Assembly (NCBI RefSeq): GCF_030530635.1
Contig: NZ_JAUMUL010000062.1
Coordinates: 1-20,559, forward strand
DNA length: 20,559 bases
Reading direction: 5' to 3'
From: Actinomyces sp.
GTDB lineage: Bacteria; Actinomycetota; Actinomycetes; Actinomycetales; Actinomycetaceae
The notes below the pieces were generated by a model. The model did not search any database, was not told the DNA's origin, and saw nothing but the letters and a program-made list of their open reading frames with translations. The position numbers and the translations under genes were made by a program. Position 1 is the stretch's first letter; the number at the start of each line of letters is the position of its first letter. Of the stretch, positions 6,396-14,107 are shown one piece after another.

Positions 6396-6857
6396 TTAGA
6401 TCTGGCTCATGCCGCCGTCAATGACCAGCTCCGCACCGACCATGTAGGCGGAGTCCTCGGCAGCGAGGAAGACGATCGCGGCGGCGGTCTCATCGATCGA
6501 GTCGATGTGGCCACGGGCACCATGCTCGTGATCCGGTCGATGGCCTCCTGCCCGCCGACGAAGGCGGCGAATCCCTCGGACATGGTTGGTCCCGGGCCGG
6601 CCGCGTTGACCCGGATGCGCCGCTCACGCAGCTCGGCGGTGAAGGTGCGCGCGAGCGAGCGCACGGCGGCCTTGGAGGCGTTGTACACCGAGTGTCCGGG
6701 GTCGCCGTTGGAGCCGGAGATGGAGGACAGCAGGACTACCCGCGCGCCGTCACGCAGGAGGGGCAGGGCCTTGCGGACGGTGAAGTAGGCCAGCGCCGAT
6801 CACCGCGCAGCGAGCCGGAGCGCTGCCGACCCCGTCATCAGATTGCGTCATTGACAT
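6396..6857 (-). pseudogene. Deletion-fused oxidoreductase remnant (Gfo/Idh start plus SDR end)
   Basis: A good ribosome site (AGGAGGAG) and ATG 6857 begin a peptide ending in RCAVIGAG, the nucleotide-binding start of a Gfo/Idh/MocA-type oxidoreductase. Within about 60 bp the sequence switches, out of frame, to the middle of a short-chain dehydrogenase: ALAYFTVRKALPLLRDGARV (from about 6800), SSISGSNGDPGHS, then the active-site YNASK (Tyr and Lys of SDR) and RIRVNAAGPGPT. Near 6515-6517 a one-base loss shifts the frame again; the true C-terminus continues as GHIDSIDETAAAIVFLAAED and ends GGMSQI at 6396. So it combines a deletion junction with a second frameshift. It was probably two sugar-related dehydrogenase genes of this operon, now dead. 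Confidence 0.75.
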
Positions 6858-6884
6858 GTCATCTCCTCCTGAGTATCGCGCCCG

Positions 6885-8180
6885 TCACTCCTTGGCGGCC
6901 GCGGCGATCATGGCGTCGACAATGCCCTGGGCGTCGCCCTTGCCCGCCAGCATGTCTACCACCGCGACGTTGAGCGCGTTGCCGACGTTCTGCCCCAGGG
7001 ACGTGTCCAGCCACACCTGCGAGTAGGCGGCGTCGTTGCCCGCCTGCATGGCGTCGGCCAGCGGGCCCGCCGCAATCACCCCCTGGGCGTCCCGGTTGGC
7101 GGGCAGCATGTCGAAGGCCTCGGCGTAGGCCTCCTGGTTGTCCTTGGTCATGATGAAGTTGAGGAACTCGGCGCACAGCTCGGCCGGAGCCGTGGAAGAA
7201 CAGGAGTAGCCGTCCACGCCACCCATGATGGCGGTCGGGTCACCCTCCCCGCCGTCGACGGCGGGGAAGGGGAACCAGCGCAGATCCGGCAGCGGCTGCT
7301 CATCCGGGGTCAGCGAGGCGATCACGCCCACATCCCAGGTGCCCATGAGCTCCATGGCGGCCTGGTGGTTGGCCACCAACCCCGCGGACGAGCCCGCGCC
7401 CTGCTGGGCGGAAGTGGTCAGGAAACCGTCGTTGAAGGGGCCGGTGGCGGTCAAGTCGGCCAGATCCTCCCCGGCGTCCACCCAGCACTGGTCGGAGAAG
7501 TCCAACTCCGACAGTGAGGACTCCAAGACCTCCTGGCTGCACTCGCGCAGCACGAACTGGTAATACCAGTGGGCAGCCGGCCAGGCATCCTTGGCCCCCA
7601 AGGCGATTGGAGCAGTGCCGGACTCCTTCAGCTTGACCACCGCGTTGGACAGCTCCGCGATCGTCGTCGGCGTCTCGGTGATGCCCGCAGCGTCGAACAG
7701 CTCCTGCGAGTAGTAAATCCCCTCCGGCTGGAAGGAGGTGGGCATCGCATACAAGGAGCCATCGATGGTGTAGGGCGCAAAGGTGCCCTCGGCCACCGAC
7801 TCACGCACCTCCGGTTCGATCAGGTCGGTGATGTCGAGCAGCTGCCCCGCCTCGACCATGTCGGCCATCTTGCCGCCGCCGCGCTGGACGAAGAGGTCCG
7901 GGGCCTGCCCACCGGCCAGCGCCGTCTGCAGCTTGCCGTCGATGTCCTCGTTGGAGATCGCCACCACGTCGATGGTCACGCCCGCATGGGCGGCCTCGAA
8001 GTCGGCCGTGACCTCCTCCCAGTACGCCGCCCAGGCGGGGGTGGTGGAGTTGTTCCAGAAGGTCAGCGTGACCTCGTCCCCGCCGTCGGCGGAGTTCGCA
8101 CCGCAGGCGGCCAGGGCCAGTGAGGCGGCAAGCATCCCGACGGCGCCGAGGCCCCGTCTACGCCTTGCAGGTAGTTTCAT
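6885..8180 (-). CDS. Sugar ABC transporter substrate-binding lipoprotein (SBP2)
   Basis: A family 1 extracellular solute-binding protein of 431 residues. It has an Arg-rich start, a hydrophobic segment and the lipobox LALAAC with Cys26 as the lipid anchor. The ATG at 8180 is preferred over the upstream in-frame codon at 8249 because GGAGG lies eight bases before it and the signal peptide then has normal length. The core has VTLTFWNN, GKLQTALAGGQAPD, YAMPTSFQPEGIYYSQ and GTWDVGVIASLTPDEQPLP. It is highly similar to SBP1 (12621-13943), including the leader GGAGGTTTCAAYGATG, so it arose by duplication. It follows the GH3 gene after 65 bp. Likely ligand: xylo-oligosaccharides, by context. It has no permeases of its own and would share those upstream. 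Confidence 0.9.
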   Translation of the reverse strand: MKLPARRRRGLGAVGMLAASLALAACGANSADGGDEVTLTFWNNSTTPAWAAYWEEVTADFEAAHAGVTIDVVAISNEDIDGKLQTALAGGQAPDLFVQRGGGKMADMVEAGQLLDITDLIEPEVRESVAEGTFAPYTIDGSLYAMPTSFQPEGIYYSQELFDAAGITETPTTIAELSNAVVKLKESGTAPIALGAKDAWPAAHWYYQFVLRECSQEVLESSLSELDFSDQCWVDAGEDLADLTATGPFNDGFLTTSAQQGAGSSAGLVANHQAAMELMGTWDVGVIASLTPDEQPLPDLRWFPFPAVDGGEGDPTAIMGGVDGYSCSSTAPAELCAEFLNFIMTKDNQEAYAEAFDMLPANRDAQGVIAAGPLADAMQAGNDAAYSQVWLDTSLGQNVGNALNVAVVDMLAGKGDAQGIVDAMIAAAAKE

Positions 8181-8245
8181 CGTTGAAACCTCCGTGTGTA
8201 GTTGTTCGGTGTGGTTGATCAGTGAGAGCGGCCGAGCGACGATCC

Positions 8246-10609
8246 TCATGCGGGCGTGACGGACGCGGGCGTGGTGAGCACGCGGCCCTCGCCGACCACG
8301 CGGCGCCGACCGGTGATCTCGACGGCGAGACCCTCCAGCCGGTCCTCGCTGCTGGTGCCGGCGGCTAGCAGAATCTGGCCGGGTTCGACGATGCGCCGGT
8401 GGTCGACGCCGGTGAAGGAGGTGCGGTCGGCGTGCACCGTGAAGGTGACCCGCTTGGACTCCCCCGCCTCCAGGTCCACCTTGGCGAAGCCGACGAGGGT
8501 CTTCAGCGGGCGGACCACCTCGGCCACCGGGTCTGACAGGTACAACTGAACCACCTCGGCGCCGGTGCGGTCGGAGGTATTGGTGACCGTGACCGCGTAT
8601 TCCACCTGGCCGCCGACGTCCATGCGGGTAGCGGAGACGGCGGGATCGGTAAGGATGAAGGTCGAGTAGCCGAGCCCGTAGCCGAAGGGGTACAGCGGGG
8701 TGGGGTCCAGGTTGGAGATGCCGTCGGCATGCCAGGCGAGCGGCGCCGCCAGGTAGGTGCCCGGCTGGCCGCCGCGACCATTCGGAATGGCGACCGGCAG
8801 CCGCCCGGAGGGGTTGACGGCTCCGGTGAGCACACCGGCAATGGCGTCGGCGCCCTCCACGCCCGGCATGAAGGCCTGCACGATGGCGGCGCAGCGGTCG
8901 GCGTACTCCCCCAGCGCGTAGGGGCGCCCGGTGACCAGCACCAGCACGGTGGGCGTGCCGGTTGCCAGCACGGCCTCCAGCAGCTCCCCCTGGCTCCCGG
9001 GCAGGCCCAGGTCGACGACGTCGCAGCCCTCCCCGGAGGTGCCCCCGCCGAAGAGCCCGGCAATATCACCCAGGGTCACCACGGCCACGTCGGCGGCCGC
9101 GGCGGCGGAGACGGCGGCGTCGAAGTCCTCGGCGCGCCCGTCGATGAAGCCGACGCCCCGGTGGAAGGCGGCCTGGCCGGGGTGAGCGGTTCGCAGCGCG
9201 GCGGGTAGGTCGCGGATGTCCAGCCCGGTGGTGCGGCCGCCGTCGCGGCTGAGCACATGGTTGGGGAAGGAGTAGCAGCCCAGGAAGGAGCGCACGTCCT
9301 CCCACACTGGCCCGGACACGGCCACGCCCGCCTCGGGGTCGAGCGGCAGCACGCCGTCGTTCTTCAGCAGGATCACCGACTCCTCGGCCATGGCGCGGGC
9401 CACCGCCCGGTTGCCGGGAGAGTCCAGGTCGCGGCCCGTATCGACGCCGGAGGCCGGCTCCCAATCGGCGTCGAGCAGGCCCAGCCGGGCCTTCTGGGTC
9501 AGCACCCGCCCAACCGCGACGTCAAGCTCGGCCTCGGTGAGCAGGCCGCCGTCCAGTGCCGCCTCAAGATGGGAGTAGCAGGTGGTCTCCGGCAGTTCCA
9601 CGTCCAGCCCGGCGCGTACCGCCAGCGCAGCGGCGTGTGCCGGGTCCTCGGCCACGTGGTGCATGGCCTGGAGGAAACGCACCGACCAGTAGTCGGAGAC
9701 CACCGTGCCGGTGAAGCCCCAGCGCTCCCGCAGCACCTGCGTGAGCAGGTGGCGGGATGCGGCCACCGGTTCGCCGTCGATGTCGGAGTATGAATTCATC
9801 ACGCAGGCGACGCCGCCCTCACGCACCGCCATCTCAAAGGGCGGCAGCATGACGTCCTCCAGCTCGCGCACCCCCATGGACACCGGCGCGTGGTTGCGGC
9901 CGGCCTTGGAGGCGGGGTAGGCGACGAAGTGCTTGAGGGTGGCGTGCACCCCCTGGGCCTGCAGGCCGCGCACGTAGGCGGCGCCGAGCGTGCCCACCAG
10001 GTAAGGGTCCTCCCCGCAGGTCTCCTCCACGCGCCCCCACCGATAGTCGCGCACGACGTCCAGCAGCGGCGCCAGGCCCTGGTGCACGCCGACGGCGTGC
10101 AGGTCGGCACCGATGCGGCCCGCCATCTGTTCCACGAGCGCGGGCCGCCAGGTGGCGCCCCAGGCGATGGCGGCCGGGTAAACGGTTGCCCCCAGCGCCG
10201 TGAAACCGGTCAGGCACTCCTCGTGGACGATCGCCGGGATGCCGAAGGCGTTGCGGGAGACGACGTCGCGCTGCAGACGCGCCAGCTTGGCCGCTCCGTC
10301 GGCAACAGTGACCGGGTCGGTTCCGTAGATGCGGGTCAGGTGGCCCAGCCCACCGTCGGCGCTGTCCTCCCAGCCCTGGCGCCCGACCTTGAACGCCTCC
10401 TCCATGGGGGCGACCTGGTGCGCGGCCTCGGCGGTATCCGCCTCCTCATCCACCCCGACGGCTGCGGGGTCCGGCGCGGGGATGTCCGCATCCTCGTCGA
10501 GCACCCAGAAGGATGCCAGTTGGTGGATCTTCTCCTGCCGGCTCATTGCCGACAGCAGGGATGCGGCCCGCTGATCGGCAGGCAGGGAGGTGTCGTTCCA
10601 GGTGTTCAC
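8246..10609 (-). CDS. GH3 beta-xylosidase/beta-glucosidase
   Basis: A 787-residue glycoside hydrolase family 3 enzyme that removes non-reducing terminal sugars from imported oligosaccharides. The N-terminal barrel carries VRDYRWGRVEETCGEDPYLV (187-206), the KHF motif at 226-228 (TLKHFVAY), and nucleophile Asp306 in GTVVSDYWS. A second alpha/beta domain starts near residue 390 (AEESVILLKNDGVLPL) and holds GDIAGLFGGGTSGEGCDV. A C-terminal fibronectin-III-like domain covers about 670-750 (VEYAVTVTNTSDRTGAEVVQ). No signal peptide, so cytoplasmic. Start is GTG 10609 with GGAG upstream. Barrel, sandwich and Fn3-like domains are all present and undamaged. Xylosidase versus glucosidase cannot be settled from motifs; the GH10, CE7 and transporter neighbours favour xylo-oligosaccharides. 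Confidence 0.92.
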   Translation of the reverse strand: MNTWNDTSLPADQRAASLLSAMSRQEKIHQLASFWVLDEDADIPAPDPAAVGVDEEADTAEAAHQVAPMEEAFKVGRQGWEDSADGGLGHLTRIYGTDPVTVADGAAKLARLQRDVVSRNAFGIPAIVHEECLTGFTALGATVYPAAIAWGATWRPALVEQMAGRIGADLHAVGVHQGLAPLLDVVRDYRWGRVEETCGEDPYLVGTLGAAYVRGLQAQGVHATLKHFVAYPASKAGRNHAPVSMGVRELEDVMLPPFEMAVREGGVACVMNSYSDIDGEPVAASRHLLTQVLRERWGFTGTVVSDYWSVRFLQAMHHVAEDPAHAAALAVRAGLDVELPETTCYSHLEAALDGGLLTEAELDVAVGRVLTQKARLGLLDADWEPASGVDTGRDLDSPGNRAVARAMAEESVILLKNDGVLPLDPEAGVAVSGPVWEDVRSFLGCYSFPNHVLSRDGGRTTGLDIRDLPAALRTAHPGQAAFHRGVGFIDGRAEDFDAAVSAAAAADVAVVTLGDIAGLFGGGTSGEGCDVVDLGLPGSQGELLEAVLATGTPTVLVLVTGRPYALGEYADRCAAIVQAFMPGVEGADAIAGVLTGAVNPSGRLPVAIPNGRGGQPGTYLAAPLAWHADGISNLDPTPLYPFGYGLGYSTFILTDPAVSATRMDVGGQVEYAVTVTNTSDRTGAEVVQLYLSDPVAEVVRPLKTLVGFAKVDLEAGESKRVTFTVHADRTSFTGVDHRRIVEPGQILLAAGTSSEDRLEGLAVEITGRRRVVGEGRVLTTPASVTPA

Positions 10610-10639
10610 GGTTGTCTCCGTTCGCGGTTGAAGTGGCGG

Positions 10640-11548
10640 TCAGCCCTTGACGGCGCCGGTCAGGCCACCGACGATGCGGCGTTCGAATAGGCTGAAGACC
10701 ACCAGGGCGGGGATCATTGACAGCGAGGTGAAGGCGAGCACCTGGGCGGTGTTGACCGAGTGCTCGGAGGCGAAGGCCTGCACTCCCAGCGGAAGGGTGT
10801 ACTTGGAGTGGTCGGTCAGGACGAACAGCGGGAGCATATAGGAGTTCCACGAACCGACGAAGGCGAGAATGCCGGTGGTCACCACCCCGGGTGCGGACAA
10901 CGGCACAATCACTCGCCAGAAGAATCCCATGCGTCCGCAGCCGTCCAGGGAGGCGGCCTCCTCCAGTTCCTTGGGGATGGCTCGCAGGAAGGGCACCAGG
11001 ATGATGACCGTCTGCGGCAGGGCGAAGGCGATGCCGGGGATGATGATGCCCGCCAGGGAATTCATCAGGCCCAGGTTCTTGATCAGGATATACAGCGGAG
11101 TGATCGCCACCGTCATCGGGAACATGAGTCCAGCCGCAAACAGCATGTACAGTGCGCCACCGCCCTTGAAGGGATAGCGGGCGATCACGAAGCTGACCAT
11201 CAGCCCAAGGGTGACGGTGCCGATGGTGCCGCAGGCGGCGGCGATCGTGGAGTTGCCGACCTGCTGCCAGAACCCGGAACTGGTCAGCACCACCCGGTAG
11301 TTGTCCACCACCCACGGGTCGGGCAGGCCCGCAGGGTCGGCGGTGATCTGCGAGTTGTTGCGGAAGCCGCCCAGGATGACGTAGGCGACCGGGGCCAGCA
11401 GGGCGGCGATCACCAGGGCGGCCGCCAGGTAGACCACGGGGCTGGCCCAGGCGGGCTTGGCCTTGGCGGAACGGGCGCGACGGCGCGGACCGGTCGGCGC
11501 GGGCGCGGCGGGGGTGAGAGGCTTGATGGAGGATGCGACGGCGGTCAT
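10640..11548 (-). CDS. Sugar ABC transporter permease (MalG type)
   Basis: A 302-residue inner-membrane subunit of the oligosaccharide importer. It has an Arg/Lys-rich cytosolic N-terminus (residues 20-32) and about six transmembrane helices beginning at 36-60. The ATPase-docking EAA loop is at 197-203 (EEAASLDG), followed by RVIVPLSAPGV. The tail SLFERRIVGGLTGAVKG is the usual end of this class. ATG 11548 overlaps the stop of the partner permease as ATGA, so the two are translationally coupled. It precedes the GH3 gene by about 30 bp. No ATPase gene is in this operon, as in related actinobacterial oligosaccharide importers that use a shared MsiK-type ATPase. That pairing is inferred. Confidence 0.92.
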   Translation of the reverse strand: MTAVASSIKPLTPAAPAPTGPRRRARSAKAKPAWASPVVYLAAALVIAALLAPVAYVILGGFRNNSQITADPAGLPDPWVVDNYRVVLTSSGFWQQVGNSTIAAACGTIGTVTLGLMVSFVIARYPFKGGGALYMLFAAGLMFPMTVAITPLYILIKNLGLMNSLAGIIIPGIAFALPQTVIILVPFLRAIPKELEEAASLDGCGRMGFFWRVIVPLSAPGVVTTGILAFVGSWNSYMLPLFVLTDHSKYTLPLGVQAFASEHSVNTAQVLAFTSLSMIPALVVFSLFERRIVGGLTGAVKG

Positions 11549-12531
11549 CGGCTGCTCCCGGTCAGTGCGCCCTCGGTGTCGCGGCGCAGGACGAATCGTT
11601 GATAGGTCAGGGCGATCACCAAGGAGATGAGGAAGAGCACCACGGCAACGGCGTTCCCGTAGCCGTAGTTGCCGCTCATGCGCCCGTTGACCACCATGTA
11701 GGTGGCCATGGTGGAGGTGCCCGCGGTGGAGGAGATGTACTGGCCCCAAATGATGTAGACCAGGTCGAACAGCTGCAGGGAGCCGATGATCGACAGGAAG
11801 CCCCACATGCGCATGGTCGGACCCAGCAGCGGAATGGTGATCTTGCGCTGGATCTGCCAGTAGGAGGCGCCGTCGACCCTGGCGGCCTCGGTCAGCTCTT
11901 CCGGAATGCCCTGCATGCCGGCCAGGAAGATGATGACGGCGAAGCCGGCGTACTTCCAGGTCAGGATGAACAGCAGGATGGTCAGCGCGGTCTTGGGGTT
12001 GGAGATCCAGTCATTGGCCAGGGCGTCGAGCCCGAGTTTGCGCAGCAGGCCGTTCATGGCGCCGTCGGTCTGGAGGATCAGCCCCCAAGCGGTACCGGCG
12101 ATGACCTCGGAGATGACGTAGGGGATGAAGATGAGGACGCGGATCAGCGACTGCCCGCGCATCTTCTTGTTCAGCAACAGCGCCAGCCCCAGGGCGAAGG
12201 GGCCCTGCAGGACCAGCGATCCGACGACGACGATGGCGTTGTGCCGCAGCACGTTGTGGAACTCGGGATCGGTGAGGATCGTGCGGTAATTGTCGAAGCC
12301 GACGAAGTTCGTGGGGACTCCGAAGCCCTTCCATTTGAAGAAGCCGTAATAGGCGGCCATGATCACCGGGAGTATGACGAAGGTCAGGAACAGGATGACG
12401 GCGGGAGCCGACAGGGCGGTGATCTCCACCCGGTCCCGCCAGGACAGGGAACTGGGACTCTTCCTCTTCTTTGTCTGCCCGGCTCCGGTGGGAGCGCTGC
12501 CGCCGGCGGGCGCTGAGATTGCAGCTGTCAT
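11545..12531 (-). CDS. Sugar ABC transporter permease (MalF type)
   Basis: A 328-residue membrane subunit. The first helix lies at 42-62 after a polar N-terminus with KKRK; there are six helices in total. The EAA loop is at 215-221 (EAARVDGAS), followed by WQIQRKITIPLLGPTM. The segment LFDLVYIIWGQYISSTAGTS is typical of the sugar (CUT1) class. Start ATG 12531 was chosen at the beginning of protein-like sequence; GAGG is about eight bases upstream, a moderate site. The frame stays open upstream but that is a shadow. A strong hairpin lies between this gene and SBP1. It works with the permease at 10640-11548 and SBP1. Confidence 0.92.
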   Translation of the reverse strand: MTAAISAPAGGSAPTGAGQTKKRKSPSSLSWRDRVEITALSAPAVILFLTFVILPVIMAAYYGFFKWKGFGVPTNFVGFDNYRTILTDPEFHNVLRHNAIVVVGSLVLQGPFALGLALLLNKKMRGQSLIRVLIFIPYVISEVIAGTAWGLILQTDGAMNGLLRKLGLDALANDWISNPKTALTILLFILTWKYAGFAVIIFLAGMQGIPEELTEAARVDGASYWQIQRKITIPLLGPTMRMWGFLSIIGSLQLFDLVYIIWGQYISSTAGTSTMATYMVVNGRMSGNYGYGNAVAVVLFLISLVIALTYQRFVLRRDTEGALTGSSR

Positions 12532-12554
12532 TGTGGGAGCCTCGTTTCGTAGTG

Positions 12555-12597
12555 GGCCGCGGTGCACCCGGAGGGGCATGCCGGGCGCGCCGCGGCC
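12555..12597 (-). promoter_or_regulatory. Strong intercistronic stem-loop between SBP1 and permease genes
   Basis: Arms 12555-12571 and 12581-12597 (17 nt each) pair at all but two positions around a 9-nt loop (12572-12580). The outer GGCCGCGG/CCGCGGCC is perfect. No T-run follows. It sits in the 89-bp gap after SBP1. Such hairpins after binding-protein genes commonly stabilise the upstream message or partly stop transcription, so that more binding protein is made than permease. That role is inferred. Confidence 0.65.
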
Positions 12598-12620
12598 GAC
12601 TGGTTGGGAGAGATGGGGGA

Positions 12621-13943
12621 CTATTCCTTGGCGGCGGCCGCGCTCATGGCGTCGACGATGCCCTGGGCGTCGCCCTTGCCGGCGAGCATGTCCACTACCG
12701 CGACGTTGAGTGCGTTGCCGATGTTCTGCCCCAGGGACGTGTCCAGCCACACCTGCGAGTAGGCGGCGTCGTTGTTGGCCTTCACCTGCGGGAGCAGCGC
12801 CTCGGAGGTGACCTGGTCCTGCGCCTTCTCATTGACGGGGATGGTCTCGAAGGCGTCGGCGTAGGCCTCCTGGTTGGCCTCGCTCATGAAGAAGTTGAGG
12901 AATTCCGCGCACAGCTCCGCCGGGGCGGTGGAGGAGCAGGCGTAGCCGTCCACGCCGCCCATGATGGCGGTGGGGTCACCCTTACCGCCGTCGACGGCGG
13001 GGAAGGGGAACCAGCGCAGATCCGGCAGCGGCTGCTCATCCGGGGTGAGCGAGGCGATCACCCCGACGTTCCAGGTGCCCATGAGCTCCATGGCGGCCTG
13101 GTGGTTGGCCACCATACCGGCCGAGGAACCGGCACCCTGCTGGGCGGATGTGGTCAGGAAGCCGGAGTTGAAGGGACCGGTGCCGGCGAAGTCGGCCAGG
13201 TCTTGCCCGGCGTCGACCCAGCACTGGTCGGAGAACTTCAGCTCCGACAGTGACCTCTCCAGCGTCTCCTGGCTGCACTCGCGCAGGGCGAAGAAGTAGT
13301 ACCAGTGGGCGGCCGGCCAGGCGTCCTTGGCCCCCAGCGCGATCGGCGAGGTGCCGGAGTCCTTGAGCTTGGCGACGGCGTCGGACAGTTCCTCCATGGT
13401 GGTGGGCGTAGCGGTAATGCCGGCGGCGTCGAACAGGTCCTGGGAGTAGTAGATGCCGCCGGGTTGAAGCGAGGTGGGCATGGCGTAGACGCCGTCGTCC
13501 ACCGTGTACGCGGAGAAGGCGCTCTCGGGAACCTCCGCGGCCACGGACTTGTCGATCATGTCGGAGATGTCCAGGACGAGCCCGGCCTCCACCATGTCGC
13601 GCAGCTTGCCGCCGCCGCGCGCGAGGAAGACATCTGGTCCCTCGCCGGCGTTCTGGGCGGTCTGCAGTTTGCCGTCCAGGTCCTCGTTCTGGATGGCCTG
13701 AACCTCCACCGTGACGCCCTCGTGGGAGGCCTCGAAGTCCGCGGCAATGGTCTCCCAATACTGCGAGCCTGGGCCCGTGGTGGCGTTGTGCCACAGGGTG
13801 AGGGTGTTGTCATCCCCGCCGCCGCCCGAGCCGCCGCCGCAGGCGGCCAGGGCCAGCGAGGCGGTCAGTACGCCGGCCATCATTCCCGCCACGCGACGGC
13901 GAGAGCGAGCGGGATGGGGGTTGTGAGCACTGAGCTTCATCAT
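12621..13943 (-). CDS. Sugar ABC transporter substrate-binding lipoprotein (SBP1)
   Basis: A 440-residue family 1 solute-binding lipoprotein and the first gene of the xylan-use operon. It has an Arg-rich start, a hydrophobic segment and lipobox LALAAC with Cys35, followed by a Gly/Ser linker. The frame begins ATG ATG; the second ATG (13940) lines up with the SBP2 start and sits eight bases from GGAGG, so the protein may be 439 residues. Core blocks match SBP2 closely: GALGAKDAWPAAHW-like segment, FSDQCWVDAG, FLTTSAQQGAGSSAG, DPTAIMGGVDGY and SQVWLDTSLGQN. The copies differ mostly in the first lobe (NATTGPGSQYW versus NSTTPAWAAYW) and in a block near the end. Expected to deliver xylo-oligosaccharides to the two permeases that follow. 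Confidence 0.92.
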   Translation of the reverse strand: MMKLSAHNPHPARSRRRVAGMMAGVLTASLALAACGGGSGGGGDDNTLTLWHNATTGPGSQYWETIAADFEASHEGVTVEVQAIQNEDLDGKLQTAQNAGEGPDVFLARGGGKLRDMVEAGLVLDISDMIDKSVAAEVPESAFSAYTVDDGVYAMPTSLQPGGIYYSQDLFDAAGITATPTTMEELSDAVAKLKDSGTSPIALGAKDAWPAAHWYYFFALRECSQETLERSLSELKFSDQCWVDAGQDLADFAGTGPFNSGFLTTSAQQGAGSSAGMVANHQAAMELMGTWNVGVIASLTPDEQPLPDLRWFPFPAVDGGKGDPTAIMGGVDGYACSSTAPAELCAEFLNFFMSEANQEAYADAFETIPVNEKAQDQVTSEALLPQVKANNDAAYSQVWLDTSLGQNIGNALNVAVVDMLAGKGDAQGIVDAMSAAAAKE

Positions 13944-13957
13944 TGAAACCTCCGATA

Positions 13958-13969
13958 CGGACGCGTCCG
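13958..13969. promoter_or_regulatory. Palindromic operator candidate (proximal)
   Basis: Perfect 12-bp palindrome CGGACGCGTCCG in the SBP1 leader, five bases upstream of the GGAGG ribosome site. Its centre is 23 bp from that of the next palindrome. The central CG and the location fit a LacI-family operator, possibly for the regulator at 15164. Confidence 0.45.
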
Positions 13970-13980
13970 ATCAGGATGAC

Positions 13981-13992
13981 CGAAATATTTCG
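13981..13992. promoter_or_regulatory. Palindromic operator candidate (distal)
   Basis: Perfect 12-bp palindrome CGAAATATTTCG located just downstream of the predicted transcription start for SBP1. CGAA/TTCG half-sites are known for actinobacterial xylan/xylose regulators of the LacI family. The neighbouring LacI gene is the obvious candidate to bind it. Binding is inferred. Confidence 0.55.
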
Positions 13993-14012
13993 CGAATCCG
14001 TATGACAGGTTT

Positions 14013-14040
14013 AGTATAGCGGCGCACATTATTCTGTCAA
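14013..14040 (-). promoter_or_regulatory. Sigma-70-type promoter of the xylan-use operon
   Basis: Read on the minus strand, TTGACA (14040-14035) and TATACT (14018-14013) are separated by 16 bp. This is close to consensus and the best promoter in the window. Transcription would start near 14006 and run through both palindromes before SBP1, an arrangement suited to repression by roadblock. Confidence 0.75.
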
Positions 14041-14107
14041 CTGCGGTCGCCGCCGGCCTCCGCGTAACGCGCCACCGCCAACCGCACAGTCACCGCAAGG
14101 AGCCGCC

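Noticed and set aside
8181..8249. Upstream in-frame start for SBP2 at 8249
   Set aside because: Would add 23 residues before the signal peptide and overlap the GH3 stop; the ATG at 8180 has the ribosome site shared with SBP1.
10446..11315. 289-residue minus-strand frame over GH3 start and permease
   Set aside because: Shadow in another frame of two well-supported genes.
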